In this document: piece by piece, positions 36,470 to 48,000 of the stretch | Layout of the letters: every line of letters begins with the position of its first letter | Position numbering within the stretch: position 1 is the first letter of the stretch | Assembly: GCA_029959195.1 (NCBI GenBank) | Contig: CP114117.1 | Coordinates: 1,302,001-1,366,000, forward strand | Length of the DNA stretch: 64,000 bases | Direction of reading: 5' to 3' | Origin: Dictyophora rubrovolvata | Lineage: Eukaryota; Basidiomycota; Agaricomycetes; Phallales; Phallaceae | Notes under the pieces: generated by a model | What the model saw: only the letters and a program-made list of their open reading frames with translations | Told to the model about the DNA's origin: nothing | The model's database searches: none | Made by a program: the position numbers and the translations under genes

Positions 36470-38128
36470 TCAATTGGAATCGAAAAATCCATCGAAATCC
36501 CAAAAGGCTTTGTCACCACCCTCACGCATCCATCCGTTCCTTTCCAAGCTGAGGAAAGAAGCCCGTACGAAAAGACTTCCATCTAGGAGCGCGGCACCTT
36601 TGAGTTCAACATCCTTGAAATGTCCCTTTGGAGTAATCCCATAAAGAGTGGCATAACGAGCAAACGCTCGGACCAGCTTTAACACGTGCTCTCCAGGGTG
36701 CAAAAGAACAGACTGAGCAATGGGATACCACAGGTTAGGGTACAGATTTTCTTGGGTAAAAGTTTCCTTGTGGGGAGTAGGAACTGGTCCGGGGGGCTTA
36801 ATGTTGGTCGTTGCGACATAAAAGCCTTCAATATCAAAGGTAGTGCGACCTTGCGAAATCCAATAACCGAGCAACGAAGCGAAACACGCCCTAAGGAGTA
36901 TACGTTTGGAATCTTTATTTATAAGGTTGAGAATCGGGGAAAGGAAATGGTTCGCAGTCACGAAGTGCATACTGTTGGAGAACGCTTGTCATTGTGGATT
37001 GAGTCATTGATAAGAGACATGAAAACATACGCAAAAAAGTCAGCTCGGAAAGGCCGGGTTTTCCTAAAGCCACCAATCCCATATATAACGGAGATAGACC
37101 ACGTCAGTTCTTCTAGACTGCTATCTGTTGCTGCAGGAGTGGTCGTATCGGCCTGCCAAGTCAAAGCATATTCTTTGATCACTGAACCAAGTTCTTCGAC
37201 GCAATTATCAAAGTAGCGTTCCAAATCACCGGAGGGTGTCTTTGGCTCAAGTCTTTGATCTTCGAGTATTCGGTTAAGAATGGACAATGGGTGGACGTTC
37301 GACGAAGATCCATTCGGACGTAGAGTCAACTTTTGCTCCAGTGCAGTCACTAGAGATGAGGACCTAGAAACAGCAAGAAAGTCGCTGGTAATTAGGTTAG
37401 AAGTCGCAACAAGGTGCACTGCTGCTTGTGCAAGACCTAAATTGACGAAAGCAATAATGAATCTATTGTATTTTCTGTGTAAACTAACATACCTGCAGCA
37501 ACGATGCCGGGATGTCCAAACTCGATTCCGTAGCCCACATAAATCATGGGGTGCAGAAGACCAGCAAGGAGTCGGCTAACCATCTCAGGATGCTTTTGTC
37601 CAAAATTAGCGTCGGACGAGAAGATGAATTTTTCCAACGTCGAAGCGATCCCATTTTCTCTCAGTTCATTGACAAAAAACTTCAAATATGCCCAATAGTA
37701 ACTAGAGGGATATTGAGAAGAGGAGATACGTGCACCAAAGCATGAGCTTACGCTTCGTCGCCGAGGTGGTCCCTCCAAGTGTCAGTGGAAATTGGACCCG
37801 GAGAGGGATAGGCCTTGGTTTGATAAGCTGCGTGGAAATCGTATGCTTCCTGGAGAATTTGGGGTGTGGCACCAAGCGCATAGGCAGCGTAGAGATGATG
37901 CGAGAGATGACTAGTTCCCAAAAGGAATTAAACACGTGGGGTGGGAGGGAGACAAACGATTTACTTATGAAAACGCTTTTCATTGAAAAAGCAGTGGAAA
38001 TTGACGAAATCCTCCTTCAACAAACGAACCAGAGCCTCTGCCGATTCTGCTGATGTTCCAGGGAGAGTATAGGCGGATTGCGAAGGCAATGGGAACAAGA
38101 AATCCAATTCGAGTGGAGAGAAAGACAT
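36470..38128 (-). CDS. Questin oxidase-like protein (DUF4243 family)
   Basis: The protein belongs to the family of Aspergillus GedK-type questin oxidases, which carry out Baeyer-Villiger-type ring opening of an anthraquinone; most basidiomycete members have no known substrate. The start MSFSPLELDFLFPLP (38128) leads into helices with NFHCFFNEKRFHNHLSHHLY, then YYWAYLKFFVNELRENGI, then the family signature LLAGLLHPMIYVGYGIEFGH (about 37500-37570), rich in His. A long C-terminal helical part includes NLWYPIAQSVLLHPGEHVLKL and ends FDGFFDSN. About six exons, around 470 residues, normal for the family. The neighbours are housekeeping genes and no polyketide synthase is in the window, so a secondary-metabolite role is not supported by context. 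Confidence 0.85.
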
Positions 38129-38666
38129 GCTGTAGACACGAGACAGTACAGGGTGTGGGGTTGATGCAGGGAGGTGAAGTCATATCTTAAATACTGATTA
38201 GTAAGTTTCCATATCCAGATGCGAAACACCACCAGAGATCATGAGACCACAGCTGACCAAGAATTGAGATGTTGCATCCACTGAAGAGAGTGAGAAACTT
38301 CGCAGTCGTCGCCAACAAACTAAACATGATGCGCTCATGGCCGTACTCTCAATTTGGCTCGGATTCACTATAGAAGCGGAAACCTGAGTAAGACATTGGT
38401 AAGACTAGACCGTTTTGTGCGGCTTCACATTACGTTTCAGTGGGAAACGCATCGAAGCTGTCGTGGCATTCCCAGGGCCAACTGATTCAGTGTCCAGGAC
38501 GTACGTGGTCCGAGTGGAGTGCGAGTTGGAAATCACAGACTCGGGGTTTTCCGTGCCTGCGTAGTTTCGTTTGTCCTCGACATGTAGGACAATGACCTTT
38601 GTCTAACGTGTTTGTAGGCTCATAAATTCAGCCTCGGGACGATGACGGCTTTCTCAAGCACCAACG
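38129..38666. promoter_or_regulatory. Divergent promoter region, questin-oxidase-like / BTB-like
   Basis: 538 bp separate two gene starts facing apart. No gene, RNA or repeat was recognised here. Confidence 0.4.
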
Positions 38667-39716
38667 ATGACCCGTGAACTCCTAACTATCGAGAAGCCTG
38701 ACACCTCCACTTACTCACAATTACTTTCATTGGCCGAGCAATGCCAGCATCCTCACTTTTGGTTTCACGATGGAGATACCCTAATTTCGACCGAGAACGT
38801 CTACTTTAGAATACACAGTGCTCGGGTTATTCCTCTTTCCAAGACATTGTCGTTGCTTTTCGAACAACTTCCAGATTCGCAAGCACTATATTTTGTCCCC
38901 GAGGCAAAGGGTGGACATGTCGCCTGGTCATGTCTGTTAGGTCTGATCTATAGCAAAGAGTAGGTGCCAGTGTGACTTGTTTTTCTGTTTTACATGTTAA
39001 CGAAACAATGAATCAGGAGAGCAGCTGCCAATCCCAGTTTTCGTGAGTTACTCGCGATGACGCGTGTAACGATGATTTACGACTTCCCTCGTATACAATC
39101 GTGGGCACTTGCCTGCATGCGTCGCAACTTCTTTACCAATCCCGAGTATATGCAAGCTGATACACCGGAAAGCGAGGAAGAAAAGCTGGTACATGCCATA
39201 GAAGTATTCCGGGCCTGGTGGTTTCCCCGAAATGATCTCAATAATCGCACATTGGCCATCTACGCTCTGGCCCGTCTAAATCCAGACTCAGTCTGGATGT
39301 ACAGCCTTGAACAGCGCATACAGCCACAGATGTGGCAGATCATCATGGCGACTAAAAAAACAATGGAAGCGCGTTATACCGAAATCACATCGCACATTTC
39401 TGACATCGCACTGCAAAACAGGGAATCAGATGCACATTGTCCAAACACATGTCAAAGCTGGCTGGTGCTGTGGATGCGATACGCCCGCGAACAGGACTGC
39501 GACGTGCTCAAGGTTTTACGACAACTATTAAGTGAAACCCCCCCGGGTCCTATTTGTCAAGAGTGCATCATTGATGCCCATGCATTCTTAAGTGAGGCCT
39601 ACAAAGAGACGTCACACAGTCTTCCAGTCTATACAGGGTGCCACGGACAGAAAGTAGAAAACTGGAATATAAGTCCAGCACTTGTGGATACCGACTTATT
39701 ATTGTCTCGTCTCTGA
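38667..39716 (+). CDS. BTB/POZ-like protein of basidiomycete type
   Basis: Two exons, 38667-38959 and 39017-39716, join in frame (KE|RAAANPSF) to about 330 residues. The N-terminal HFWFHDGDTLISTENVYFRIHS followed by RVIPLSKTLSLLFEQLPDS has the layout of the expanded basidiomycete BTB proteins (W/F-x-DG, V-x-F-x-V/I-H). The rest is helical (YDFPRIQSWALACMRRNFF) and ends with a Cys-containing segment (LRQLLSETPPGPICQECI). Such proteins often act in protein complexes or as ubiquitin-ligase adaptors, but no partner can be inferred here. The BTB core is divergent, so the family call is moderate. Its stop is only 36 bp from the convergent OST3 stop. Confidence 0.7.
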
Positions 39717-39752
39717 TTTTTTCTCTTTCCTTTTCTACAATAATAATCACCC

Positions 39753-41014
39753 TTACATAAATAGTTTGAAGGGATACGCTACAACGAATTTAGAATTAAT
39801 AAATAAATAATATCGGTTAGAGTTCAGAGTTACGTTACCTCCATTTTTTAATCTGAAGATGGATAATAATACGGAAAACAGCGTTACGCATGCCCCTAAC
39901 CAAACGTATACAGCATAGCGCTGCTTAAGCGGTGATGTGTTCCGTGGAACCAATAAGGTCAAAGAGATAAAGCTTAATGAAAGTAAACCATCTGAAAGGA
40001 GAGTTTTGCTTAATTGAACATCTCTTTCTATTTTGGAAAAGCTAACTCACAAATAAACGCGATAATTTGAACTTCAATACCGAGTTGGTTCTGGAATCCA
40101 CGCGCGACGAGGACAGCCCCATTGGAACCGCCAGTAACGTAAGGCATTCCACGAATGCGGACAAACATAAAACCTCCAGTCATAACGAGAATCGTGCCGA
40201 TAGTAATGAACGCCCATGTCCACCGAGACATCAAGAAAGGCAAGATAAAACGAGCGACAGCAGCCAAACTAAGGAGTGAAACAATAGTAGTTATAATCAA
40301 GGCGTAGTTAGGAGGCGGGCGATAGGGAATAGCGACGGGAGTGTGACGCGAGAGCTGTTCCACTATCAGACCAGCATCAAATCCACTAAAAAAAGGCCGG
40401 ATGAGACACCCCCCTCACGAATGATAAAGGTGATGGTTCCCTACCTTGATTGAATATCATAAACAATAGGATCTTTTTTGCCGTTGGAGGGAGATCGTGG
40501 ACCAGTCGTAGCTGGATATATCAGCACCGCCGGAGCTTGATTAAGATTCATCTACGATTTTCCAAAAATCATTAGCCACTAGTTCTTATGTAATAACACA
40601 AAAGGGTACTAACTGTCCTAAACGTCTCTTTTCCACTATCGAAGTCTATCGAGGCGAAAAAGTGTTGATTCCTATCAGCAGGATTCACTTTGTTCCAAGC
40701 TTTACCCATAGCTACGAACACAGGGTCAAGTTGTCTAATATGTATTAGAGAGACGGCAGGACAGCATGAAATACCACATACTTGCAAGGTTCACATTTGT
40801 AGGTGCTCGTGAGTGCCGTGAATTGCACCATCACAGACCAGTCGCGGTCTGAAGAGGTAATAAGGTTGAACATGTCATCGTCGAGTCTTATGAGACCATT
40901 GTTTTTAGCAGCCAAAGCAATCAGATTCTCTTTTGTAGAATCGTTTGTTTTAGCTGATTTTTTGGCAATGCTCGAAGCAAGGAATAATAAAGGGATATAA
41001 GGGAGGAGGAACAT
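39753..41014 (-). CDS. OST3: Oligosaccharyltransferase subunit Ost3/Ost6
   Basis: This is an ER membrane subunit of oligosaccharyltransferase that helps glycosylate cysteine-containing acceptor sites. The start MFLLPYIPLLFLASSIA (41014) is a signal peptide. A lumenal thioredoxin-like domain follows, with the redox motif CEPC after VQFTALTSTYK and then QLDPVFVAMGKAW. Next come four membrane spans (including LIITTIVSLLSLAAVARFIL, WAFITIGTILVMTGGFMFV, and VWLGACVTLFSVLLSIF). The loop GMPYVTGGSNG is typical. The final intron joins NG to AYPFKLFM, the usual Ost3 C-terminus. An upstream in-frame ATG (41074) would add 20 residues before the signal peptide and was rejected. Confidence 0.95.
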
Positions 41015-41246
41015 CTGGAAGTAAGAATGATTGGTACGTGGCCGCTTACGTAAGCAGCTGCGCTGATCAAACATAGCAACCGAAAAACTTTGTTCTTAAC
41101 TCATTCCTCGAAAACAGCGGCAGAAGGACCGTTCATTTTCGAGTTTATGGTTGATTTCTCAAACTCGTGCTAGAGTTGTCTTGCTTATATCTACCTCTTG
41201 CCTTGTCATCCGTTCTCTCAAACATTTTTCTTCTCTTAAAAGGTCC
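41015..41246. promoter_or_regulatory. Divergent promoter, OST3 / one-span membrane protein
   Basis: 232 bp separate two opposite start codons. No TATA box stands out. Confidence 0.4.
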
Positions 41247-42348
41247 ATGTCGTCAGTCGGAACTCCAACGCCAACCACGAACGGTTCGACGTCTACTTCG
41301 TCTTCGTCGTCTTCGAATCCAGTAATAACCAATGCCAATCCTGGATTTAATCCCACGTCTGTATCATATATTCATCGTTTCTTTATGCATTATTCATATT
41401 GATACTTCCTTGAATAGCCAATCATCCACCCTTTATCTCTTCACGTATGTTATCAAACTTGAAGTTTCAATTTCCCTTGAGCAATTTTGTTCTAGATTTT
41501 TAGCAACCTTATTGTTGCTACTTGCCGTTTCATGCGCCATCGTAGTAAGGTATATTTGATTCCCTCTTCTCGCTCTATGCCTGTAATGATGACTAATGGG
41601 CGGTGTTCGTGGCGCTGATCCACAGATCATTCATTCTTCGACGTCGGTTTCGTAGACGAATCGAGGAGGCCATTGCTGCCGGAGTTTTGATTCCTGGCGC
41701 ATTGGACGATGCTACACTTGGAGGAGCGGGGCGCAGCAGGCGGCGTGACTTTGGGGAAAAGCCGAAGTTGTGGGAAGTCTGGATAGACGATTTAGGACAC
41801 TGGGATCGAATTGGTGGTCACTCCAGACGTGATTCGCTGGGGAAGAGCGAAGGCAAATGGGAAAATATTGTGGTATGGTCACACCATTAATCTGATCTCT
41901 CCTATCAGCATCAAAATTCGGAATCTCATATTTTGTCCAGCCTATCTCAGCAATGATGCTGCCTACAGGACCGGCGGCCGTCAACGTACCCACGGTAGAT
42001 AGTGAGATGTCACTGCCTTTTGTCGAGGGGGGTCATGCGAACTTCCGAAGTTTCTTTTTCCGGTTATTCGGAAGTTATCCCGACTCAGCTCCGACCCCAA
42101 ACTCGGTACGAAATAACAATACGTCAGAGGATGACACATCCTCAGCGAGTATGGGATCGAAGGAACAAGTACCGGATGATGAACGATTACAAGTAGCGGT
42201 GCTCATTAGCATGCCGAATGCAAATAGTCCTAGATGGGAGAATAACGATTCTCCCAAGGGTAAAGCAAGAGGACTAAGTACCCCGGGAGAGGCAGGAGAA
42301 ATTCCTGATGTTGTCTTTGGTGTCACGAGCGTGGGATATCAAATGTAA
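41247..42348 (+). CDS. Orphan single-span membrane protein
   Basis: I do not recognise the family, though the layout (Ser/Thr-rich N-terminus, one span, long cytosolic tail) recurs in basidiomycete orphans. The start MSSVGTPTPTTNG (41247) lies in a Thr/Ser/Asn-rich stretch with no signal peptide. After two introns comes one membrane span (LATLLLLLAVSCAIVV) followed by a basic stop-transfer cluster (RRRFRRR). The tail contains KPKLWEVWIDDLGHWD, then after an intron from about 41871-41872 to about 41940 the segment PISAMMLPTGPAAVNV, then acidic and Ser-rich sequence ending VTSVGYQM. Acceptor choice for that intron was set by frame alone. It may be a type I or III protein of plasma or internal membranes. 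Confidence 0.65.
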
Positions 42349-43140
42349 TTTTATTTTATGTATTTAGAACAGAACCTTGTACAAACATAACCCTGATAAT
42401 TTTTTTGGAGTTGGGGTAAACAAAAGAAAGTGACAGAGCATGAAAACATGAGGCAGGGTGGTACAGTTTGGTAGTCTCTGGACAAAGATCACGTCGGATG
42501 GGAAAAGATTTTGTTCTTGTCCAATCTTAAAATTAGAATGCTGTGACCCTGCAATCTGCGCCCGGTGCCAAACTGACGCCCAAACAGTCATCCTAGGAAA
42601 TATCGACCATTTTTTATGATTGTTCGACAGAAATGAGCGAGATGCAGCCCAGCGGTATGGTTGGAATAGTTCCTAAGGAAGTATCACTTTCCGTAGAGGG
42701 AATTTGGGATGGGAAGAACAGCGGAAATGGTCGATCTTTCCTTAGATGGTAAATCGCGCCAAGTCCCTTTTTCGGAAAGCTGATCCTGTCCATAAACCGC
42801 CTCGTGGATCAGAACAACAAAGGAAGGCTCGGCTGTGCATTATGAAAGTGATAAATACGCAGCCAGAGAGAAATAAGAAAGCAGCGTTTTCCCGCTTTCC
42901 CCCATCTTTCAAATATCACCTCTACATAGAGTTTCTCTGCCTCTGCAATGCCGAGCTACCAGTACCGTTACGCTGTGTCTTGCATGGCTCCGATGCTTAG
43001 TCATTCGGCACATGCTAGAAACTCGGACAAGGGTCTTGGGTTAGTCATCTCATTTCCGGCTCCGACAATGACTCCTTTGTGGACTCTTTAACTGATGCCG
43101 TCTGATGTGCAGCGTTCAACCTCCTCTCTTTCCAACCACC
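42349..43140. other. Intergenic region upstream of the zinc-finger gene
   Basis: This 792-bp gap has no supported gene. An 84-codon ORF (42746-43000) has no family resemblance. The last 50 bases before the start at 43141 are CT-rich, a common fungal core-promoter pattern. Confidence 0.5.
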
Positions 43141-44553
43141 ATGTCCTCCTATTCCCGTTCTCCATACCGTCTTCCACACACCTTTTCTCCTGCACGTTCG
43201 ACCCCTTCTCTTGATGATAATCTCGACGACTCCTTTTTCTCTTCTCCTCCCGATATTTATTTGGACACCCCAGATCTACCCCCATACGATTGGAAGGAAA
43301 TTAGAAAGTTAGAGGACCGCAAACTCTATCTCGAAGAACGTGAAGCCGCATTGGGGCTATATGTGCGTCTACGTTCTCGTTCTCGTTTATTGTCTTATTG
43401 TTCAATCTTACTTCAGGATGTCGATGTCGAGCTCCCAAGTCTAGCCGATGTCTCTCGTAACAAGGCCCCATTACTTTCCGAGTCTTCTCCTGCCCCCTCT
43501 TCGTGGCAACCAAGTACCATCTCGCCTGCAGAGGTGTTCTACGATTACGATGATGTTCGTCAGTTTCTCGCAGAACAAGCACGTCCATCCTCTCCTTCAG
43601 TCTATTCTGCCTGCTCTTCTTCTTTAATTACGCCTTATACCGACACCAAAGATCTGCCTTCAGTCGACGATGACGAGTTTGCGACATACCCAGCTGTCGC
43701 CCCACCTTCTGACTACCCCATGTCCAGTCTCTTGACCTTCGAGGGTACATCCTCGACAACGAAACGTTCCCGTGAAGAGGACGACGATGACGACTACGAT
43801 TCGGATGAAGCGCACGAAAATGAGAACGAGGTTACTGAAAGTCGTTCTCCTCCGATTCGTGCACCTCCTCCGAAACGTCCCCGCCTGAGATCCGACGATG
43901 TCGCAGACTATGAAGACGTTCGGACTCCTGAACCTGATCAAGTTCAAGACGACGATGATTCGGGCGAATTCAAATTACGGGCATCATATGCGACCAAGAA
44001 ACAAAAGTCTGGTCGGGCTCCCCGTCGCTCAGTCGTCAAATCAAACTCTGCTCATAAAAGCTCTACAAAATCCCGCCAAACTCACACTCACTCCAAAGAG
44101 GATACATATCGTCCTGGTCCCTGCGATTGCAGGCAGCCTAGCTGCGCCAGCTGCGAAATGACTTGTTGGTACACGTTTATACGGGGTCCTAAGAAGGGCC
44201 AGGTTTGCAGAAGGTTATTTGAATCTGGTCGTCATTTGGATCTCCGTAGGCATAAAATCAGTCATGCAGTGAATGAATGGCAGATGGTCGAAAATGGCGA
44301 AGTAACCCTCGAAGAAGCCTGGTGGTATGCCGTCAAATATAATTGCGAACACAAAGGCCTAATATGTCCCAATGGAGACTGTACGACAACATTTACACGA
44401 TACGATGCTCTGCGACGTCATATGGAGCGACAGACGTGTCCCTACTGGCAGCTTTCTCCCTACTCGAACCTTGATAGCCGTAACGTCAAGGCTCAGATAG
44501 AGCGAGACTCCGGCGAAAAGTATGCTCGGATCTCCACATCTAAACGCTCTTGA
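43141..44553 (+). CDS. C2H2/C2HC-type zinc-finger protein, probable nuclear regulator
   Basis: The ATG at 43141 follows CCACC and is preferred over the in-frame ATG at 43105. The N-terminal half is disordered and acidic with Ser/Pro stretches and basic nuclear-localisation-like clusters (PPKRPRLRS, KQKSGRAPRRS). The C-terminus has two zinc-finger-like units: one with paired cysteines (CASC, CW...VC) and the helix ESGRHLDLRRHKISH, and a second, CPNGDCTTTFTRYDALRRH, ending in a Cys (C2HC spacing). The frame is open from end to end, but an excellent 54-nt in-frame intron (43363-43416, GTGCGT...TTACTTCAG) is probably removed, taking out a basic Leu/Ser-rich stretch. The layout resembles other basidiomycete zinc-finger orphans. 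No DNA target can be inferred. Confidence 0.75.
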   Translation: MSSYSRSPYRLPHTFSPARSTPSLDDNLDDSFFSSPPDIYLDTPDLPPYDWKEIRKLEDRKLYLEEREAALGLYVRLRSRSRLLSYCSILLQDVDVELPSLADVSRNKAPLLSESSPAPSSWQPSTISPAEVFYDYDDVRQFLAEQARPSSPSVYSACSSSLITPYTDTKDLPSVDDDEFATYPAVAPPSDYPMSSLLTFEGTSSTTKRSREEDDDDDYDSDEAHENENEVTESRSPPIRAPPPKRPRLRSDDVADYEDVRTPEPDQVQDDDDSGEFKLRASYATKKQKSGRAPRRSVVKSNSAHKSSTKSRQTHTHSKEDTYRPGPCDCRQPSCASCEMTCWYTFIRGPKKGQVCRRLFESGRHLDLRRHKISHAVNEWQMVENGEVTLEEAWWYAVKYNCEHKGLICPNGDCTTTFTRYDALRRHMERQTCPYWQLSPYSNLDSRNVKAQIERDSGEKYARISTSKRS

Positions 44554-45094
44554 AATCTTTTTTTCCTGGTTTTTGGTTTTGTCTTTTCCACATCTCAGTT
44601 CCTTTTTTTTCAATACCATCAAGAACAAACTTCACGCAAGTAAAAGATTTCTTTCTTTCCGGTTGGCTTTTCTGAAACAGCCTTTTTTTAGTTGTACCAT
44701 CTATTGTCAAACACACAAATCATCATAACGGAAATATCATCTGTATCATTTTATCCTGTCACGCATGCATATTATGCTTTCCTCTTTTGTTTTTTTCTCT
44801 TTCATTCTCATCCGAAATGATAAATTCTCTTTTTATTTACACTCACAGGCTACTTGAACTTGTAGACCTTGCTTTAATTCCGCAATGGACGGATTATCTC
44901 GGAATTTAATTTTTTCCAATGTATCGTCAGACGCTTGCTTGTTATTTGTCATCCTGTCGCCTTTATTAGGTTGTTTTTATAATAAAAAAGTGGCTATCAA
45001 AAGGTTAAATATGCTTGTTATGAGTTAGAGCTGCATCGGCCTCTGCCGTTTTACCCCGAATCTCACGGTGTGCCTTCTTCTCTTCAATCCTGTT
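44554..45094. other. Intergenic region upstream of PIK1
   Basis: About 540 bp, T-rich, presumably the 3' UTR of the zinc-finger gene and the PIK1 promoter. No gene or RNA was recognised. Confidence 0.45.
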
Positions 45095-48000
45095 ATGTAT
45101 TCGCATGCCCTCCTCCTACGATTGTTCTTGAGTAACTCATTTTTCAGCGTCCATGTTGCGCTTCAATACCTACGTTTGTACTCTCAGAATATCGGTAAGC
45201 TTTCGTTTTATCAAACCTACCAAGCCATTTTCCTTAATATAAAGCAGGAATCACGCACTACCTTACACGTCGTCTGAGTGACGTTCCAAATGAGGATTTA
45301 TGGGATGTATGGGGTTCTATTTGGTATGCCTGACAAGTTTAAATGTGTTATTTGTAGTTTTTGATTCAGGGACTGTCTCCCGAAAAGCCATCTTTTGGTG
45401 TCAATGCCCTCCAAGTCAGTTGCGCTGGAACGTTTCGTAGTCCAGCGGTCGGAGCAGTCTACACATCTCGCTCTCCTGGTATGTATACTTATGGAGAACA
45501 GCAAGTTTTCCTTGGTGTTATGTTAATATCTTCTCGTTTTATGACAGACGTTTTGGTTCATGCAAGCATCCTTAAATGACTTGGCCCTGAGCAAACGGAA
45601 TACACCTTCCTTCGTCGTTTGCCAACGCGTTTTACACAAGTGTCATGAAATAATCTTTGAAGATCCCTCGCTTTCTTCATCATCGCCCTACTCGTCCCTT
45701 GCTATTCCCCTTCCGACGAGATTTCTCAAGAAAAAGGTGAAACCGTACTTCGAACCCGCCATTGTGGGAATAGGATGTATCCTTGCAGGTGTTCCGGGTC
45801 TTCCGCAAGTCACTGAAGAAATGGGAGATGTTGCTATCGTTCAAGGTCAACGGGAAACCTCAGCCTCGCGTCCGCATCCTGTTAATACGGAAGATGCGGA
45901 CAGCGATAATGTCATGAAGAACGAAAGCTTACATACGTCGGTAGTGAATAGTGATGACGAGGAGCCATCAATACATAGTGACGAAGACGAAGAGTTTGAT
46001 ACCGGAAGCCGACAGGTTTCGACTTCTAACGTCGCAGGCACATATGCAGAAATTTCCATTCCACAAGATCAGCAGCAGCCTCATGCCCGGTTTATTGAAT
46101 CACGAAAATTTGGTATTCAAGCTACACGAACAACGCCCTCCCTAGTCTCAACACATAGACCCTCAGTTGATTCCGGTAAAAGGTCAAGACTCGTTGATGA
46201 CCCTCGGTCGGATTTTTCTACGTCTACTTCGCATGCACATAGCTTCTCTACACCTGTTATCTCAGACACTAAAACGTCACCGATGCTTTCGCATCTATAT
46301 TCCATGGATAAATTATTACAGAGATACGACTTAGATCGTCAACGTTTATTGTTGCGTGGTCATTATTTGCGTACGGAGGTAAACAAAAAATAACATTTAT
46401 CGGTCAAAATGCTCAAGAAATATTTCCTCTTCCCCCAGGTTCGATTTATATTAGAGCTAGAAAATATTTCCAATAAACTACTCGTCGTTCCGCGGCCTGC
46501 CCGGGTCAGTGCTCTTCGTGCGGAACTTACGAACCTAAACCATAGGCTACCCGCTGAAGTTTGTCTTCCATTGTGGTGTCATACATCTGATATACCAAAC
46601 ATACCTGGAGGCAAAGCCAGGCCACATCACCGTATCGTTCGGATCCCACCCGGTGAAGGGGTCATCTTGAATTCTGCCGAAAGGACACCATATCTTCTCG
46701 TCGTGGAAATTCTTCACGACGATCTTGATTTTGAAACTTCCAAACGACATAATGTTGACATACTTCACAAATTAATTTCAAGAGACAGTGGACAAACGAA
46801 ACCCCTCTCTGATCCTTCGCGCGTCAAGACGAACTATAGAAAAACCCAACCGGTTTCCTCAGGAATAGGTTCGTTACAAGATGACAATGGTTTACCGCAT
46901 AGCACTTCGTTAGATGTTCCTGGACAAGAAGAGGAAGTCGACGTCGTCGAGCAACTGTACGGACCCGATCCAATAATACGAGGTGCAGACTTTGCCCTTG
47001 AGGATCATATAGTAGTACCTCTTGTTCCCAAAAACAAACGATTGGATTCAGAAATTTGGTCGAACTCATTGGCCGCTGGTTTTATGCAAGATTTGTCCGA
47101 AAATGTTCAAGTAGAACCCGTACCGCCGTCACTAGATCAGCCAAACGGAGAGACCAATGGTCCGTCGCCAATAGCCCACAATAAGGCTTTGACTTTGGAA
47201 GACTATTCTGATCGTATGCAGACGGCCGCCGTCATGCTAGCACAGTTAAACGCAAATCTCGTTTTTGAACCAGTGACAACCTTGACGCCAGCTGGTACTC
47301 CATCCGTCCTAGCGGACGTCCACAAAAGCTCCCAACAACCCTTTCTCAGCTGGATTCCAGGCTCGAATTGGGTTGGAACTCGGTCTGACTTGAACACTCC
47401 CCAAATGCGTCTGCGGTTACAGCCTGCGGAAGCTCAAGCTATTCGTAATCGCATAATGCAGGAAATGTTGTCTCTGGAAAAAGAACGCATGAATAGAATG
47501 ACCGTTAAAGAAAATGACTGGTTGACCCATGTTCCTGATGTAGCAAGAAGCTCACGAACCGCGGATGAGAACATTATTCGAGAAGAGCTGAATAGGGTAG
47601 ATCCATCTGCTATCGCGTTTCGGGAACCCTGGTCTGTCAAAAAGGTACGTTAAGGTTATAGCATTGAGCGTTGGTGCTGACAAAGTGCGTCCAGAAACGC
47701 ATCAAAGCAAGCTCCCCTTACGGACACTTGGCTAATTGGGATTGTTTTTCTTTCATCGTGAAGACAGGTACCGATTTACGGCAAGAACAACTAGCCATTC
47801 AGTTGATCAGAGAATTTGGTCAAATTTGGAAGGAAGAAAATTGTCCTTGCTGGGTTCGACCGTAAGTAAGTCAGCGTTCATGTTCGTGGGCTGAACTTCC
47901 GGATTTAGTTTTCGTATTCTTATCACCGGCCCATCCTCTGGTTTGGTTGAAACTATCACAGACGCTGTTTCCCTGCATTCATTGAAGAAGGCTGAATATG

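Noticed and set aside
36470-38128. Part of a secondary-metabolite gene cluster
   Set aside because: Neighbours on both sides are conserved housekeeping genes, and no other tailoring or backbone enzyme is present.
41015-41074. Upstream start for OST3
   Set aside because: It would bury the signal peptide behind 20 charged residues.
43105-43140. Upstream ATG adding 12 residues to the zinc-finger protein
   Set aside because: The context of the ATG at 43141 (CCACC) is much better, and the added residues look like CT-rich leader.
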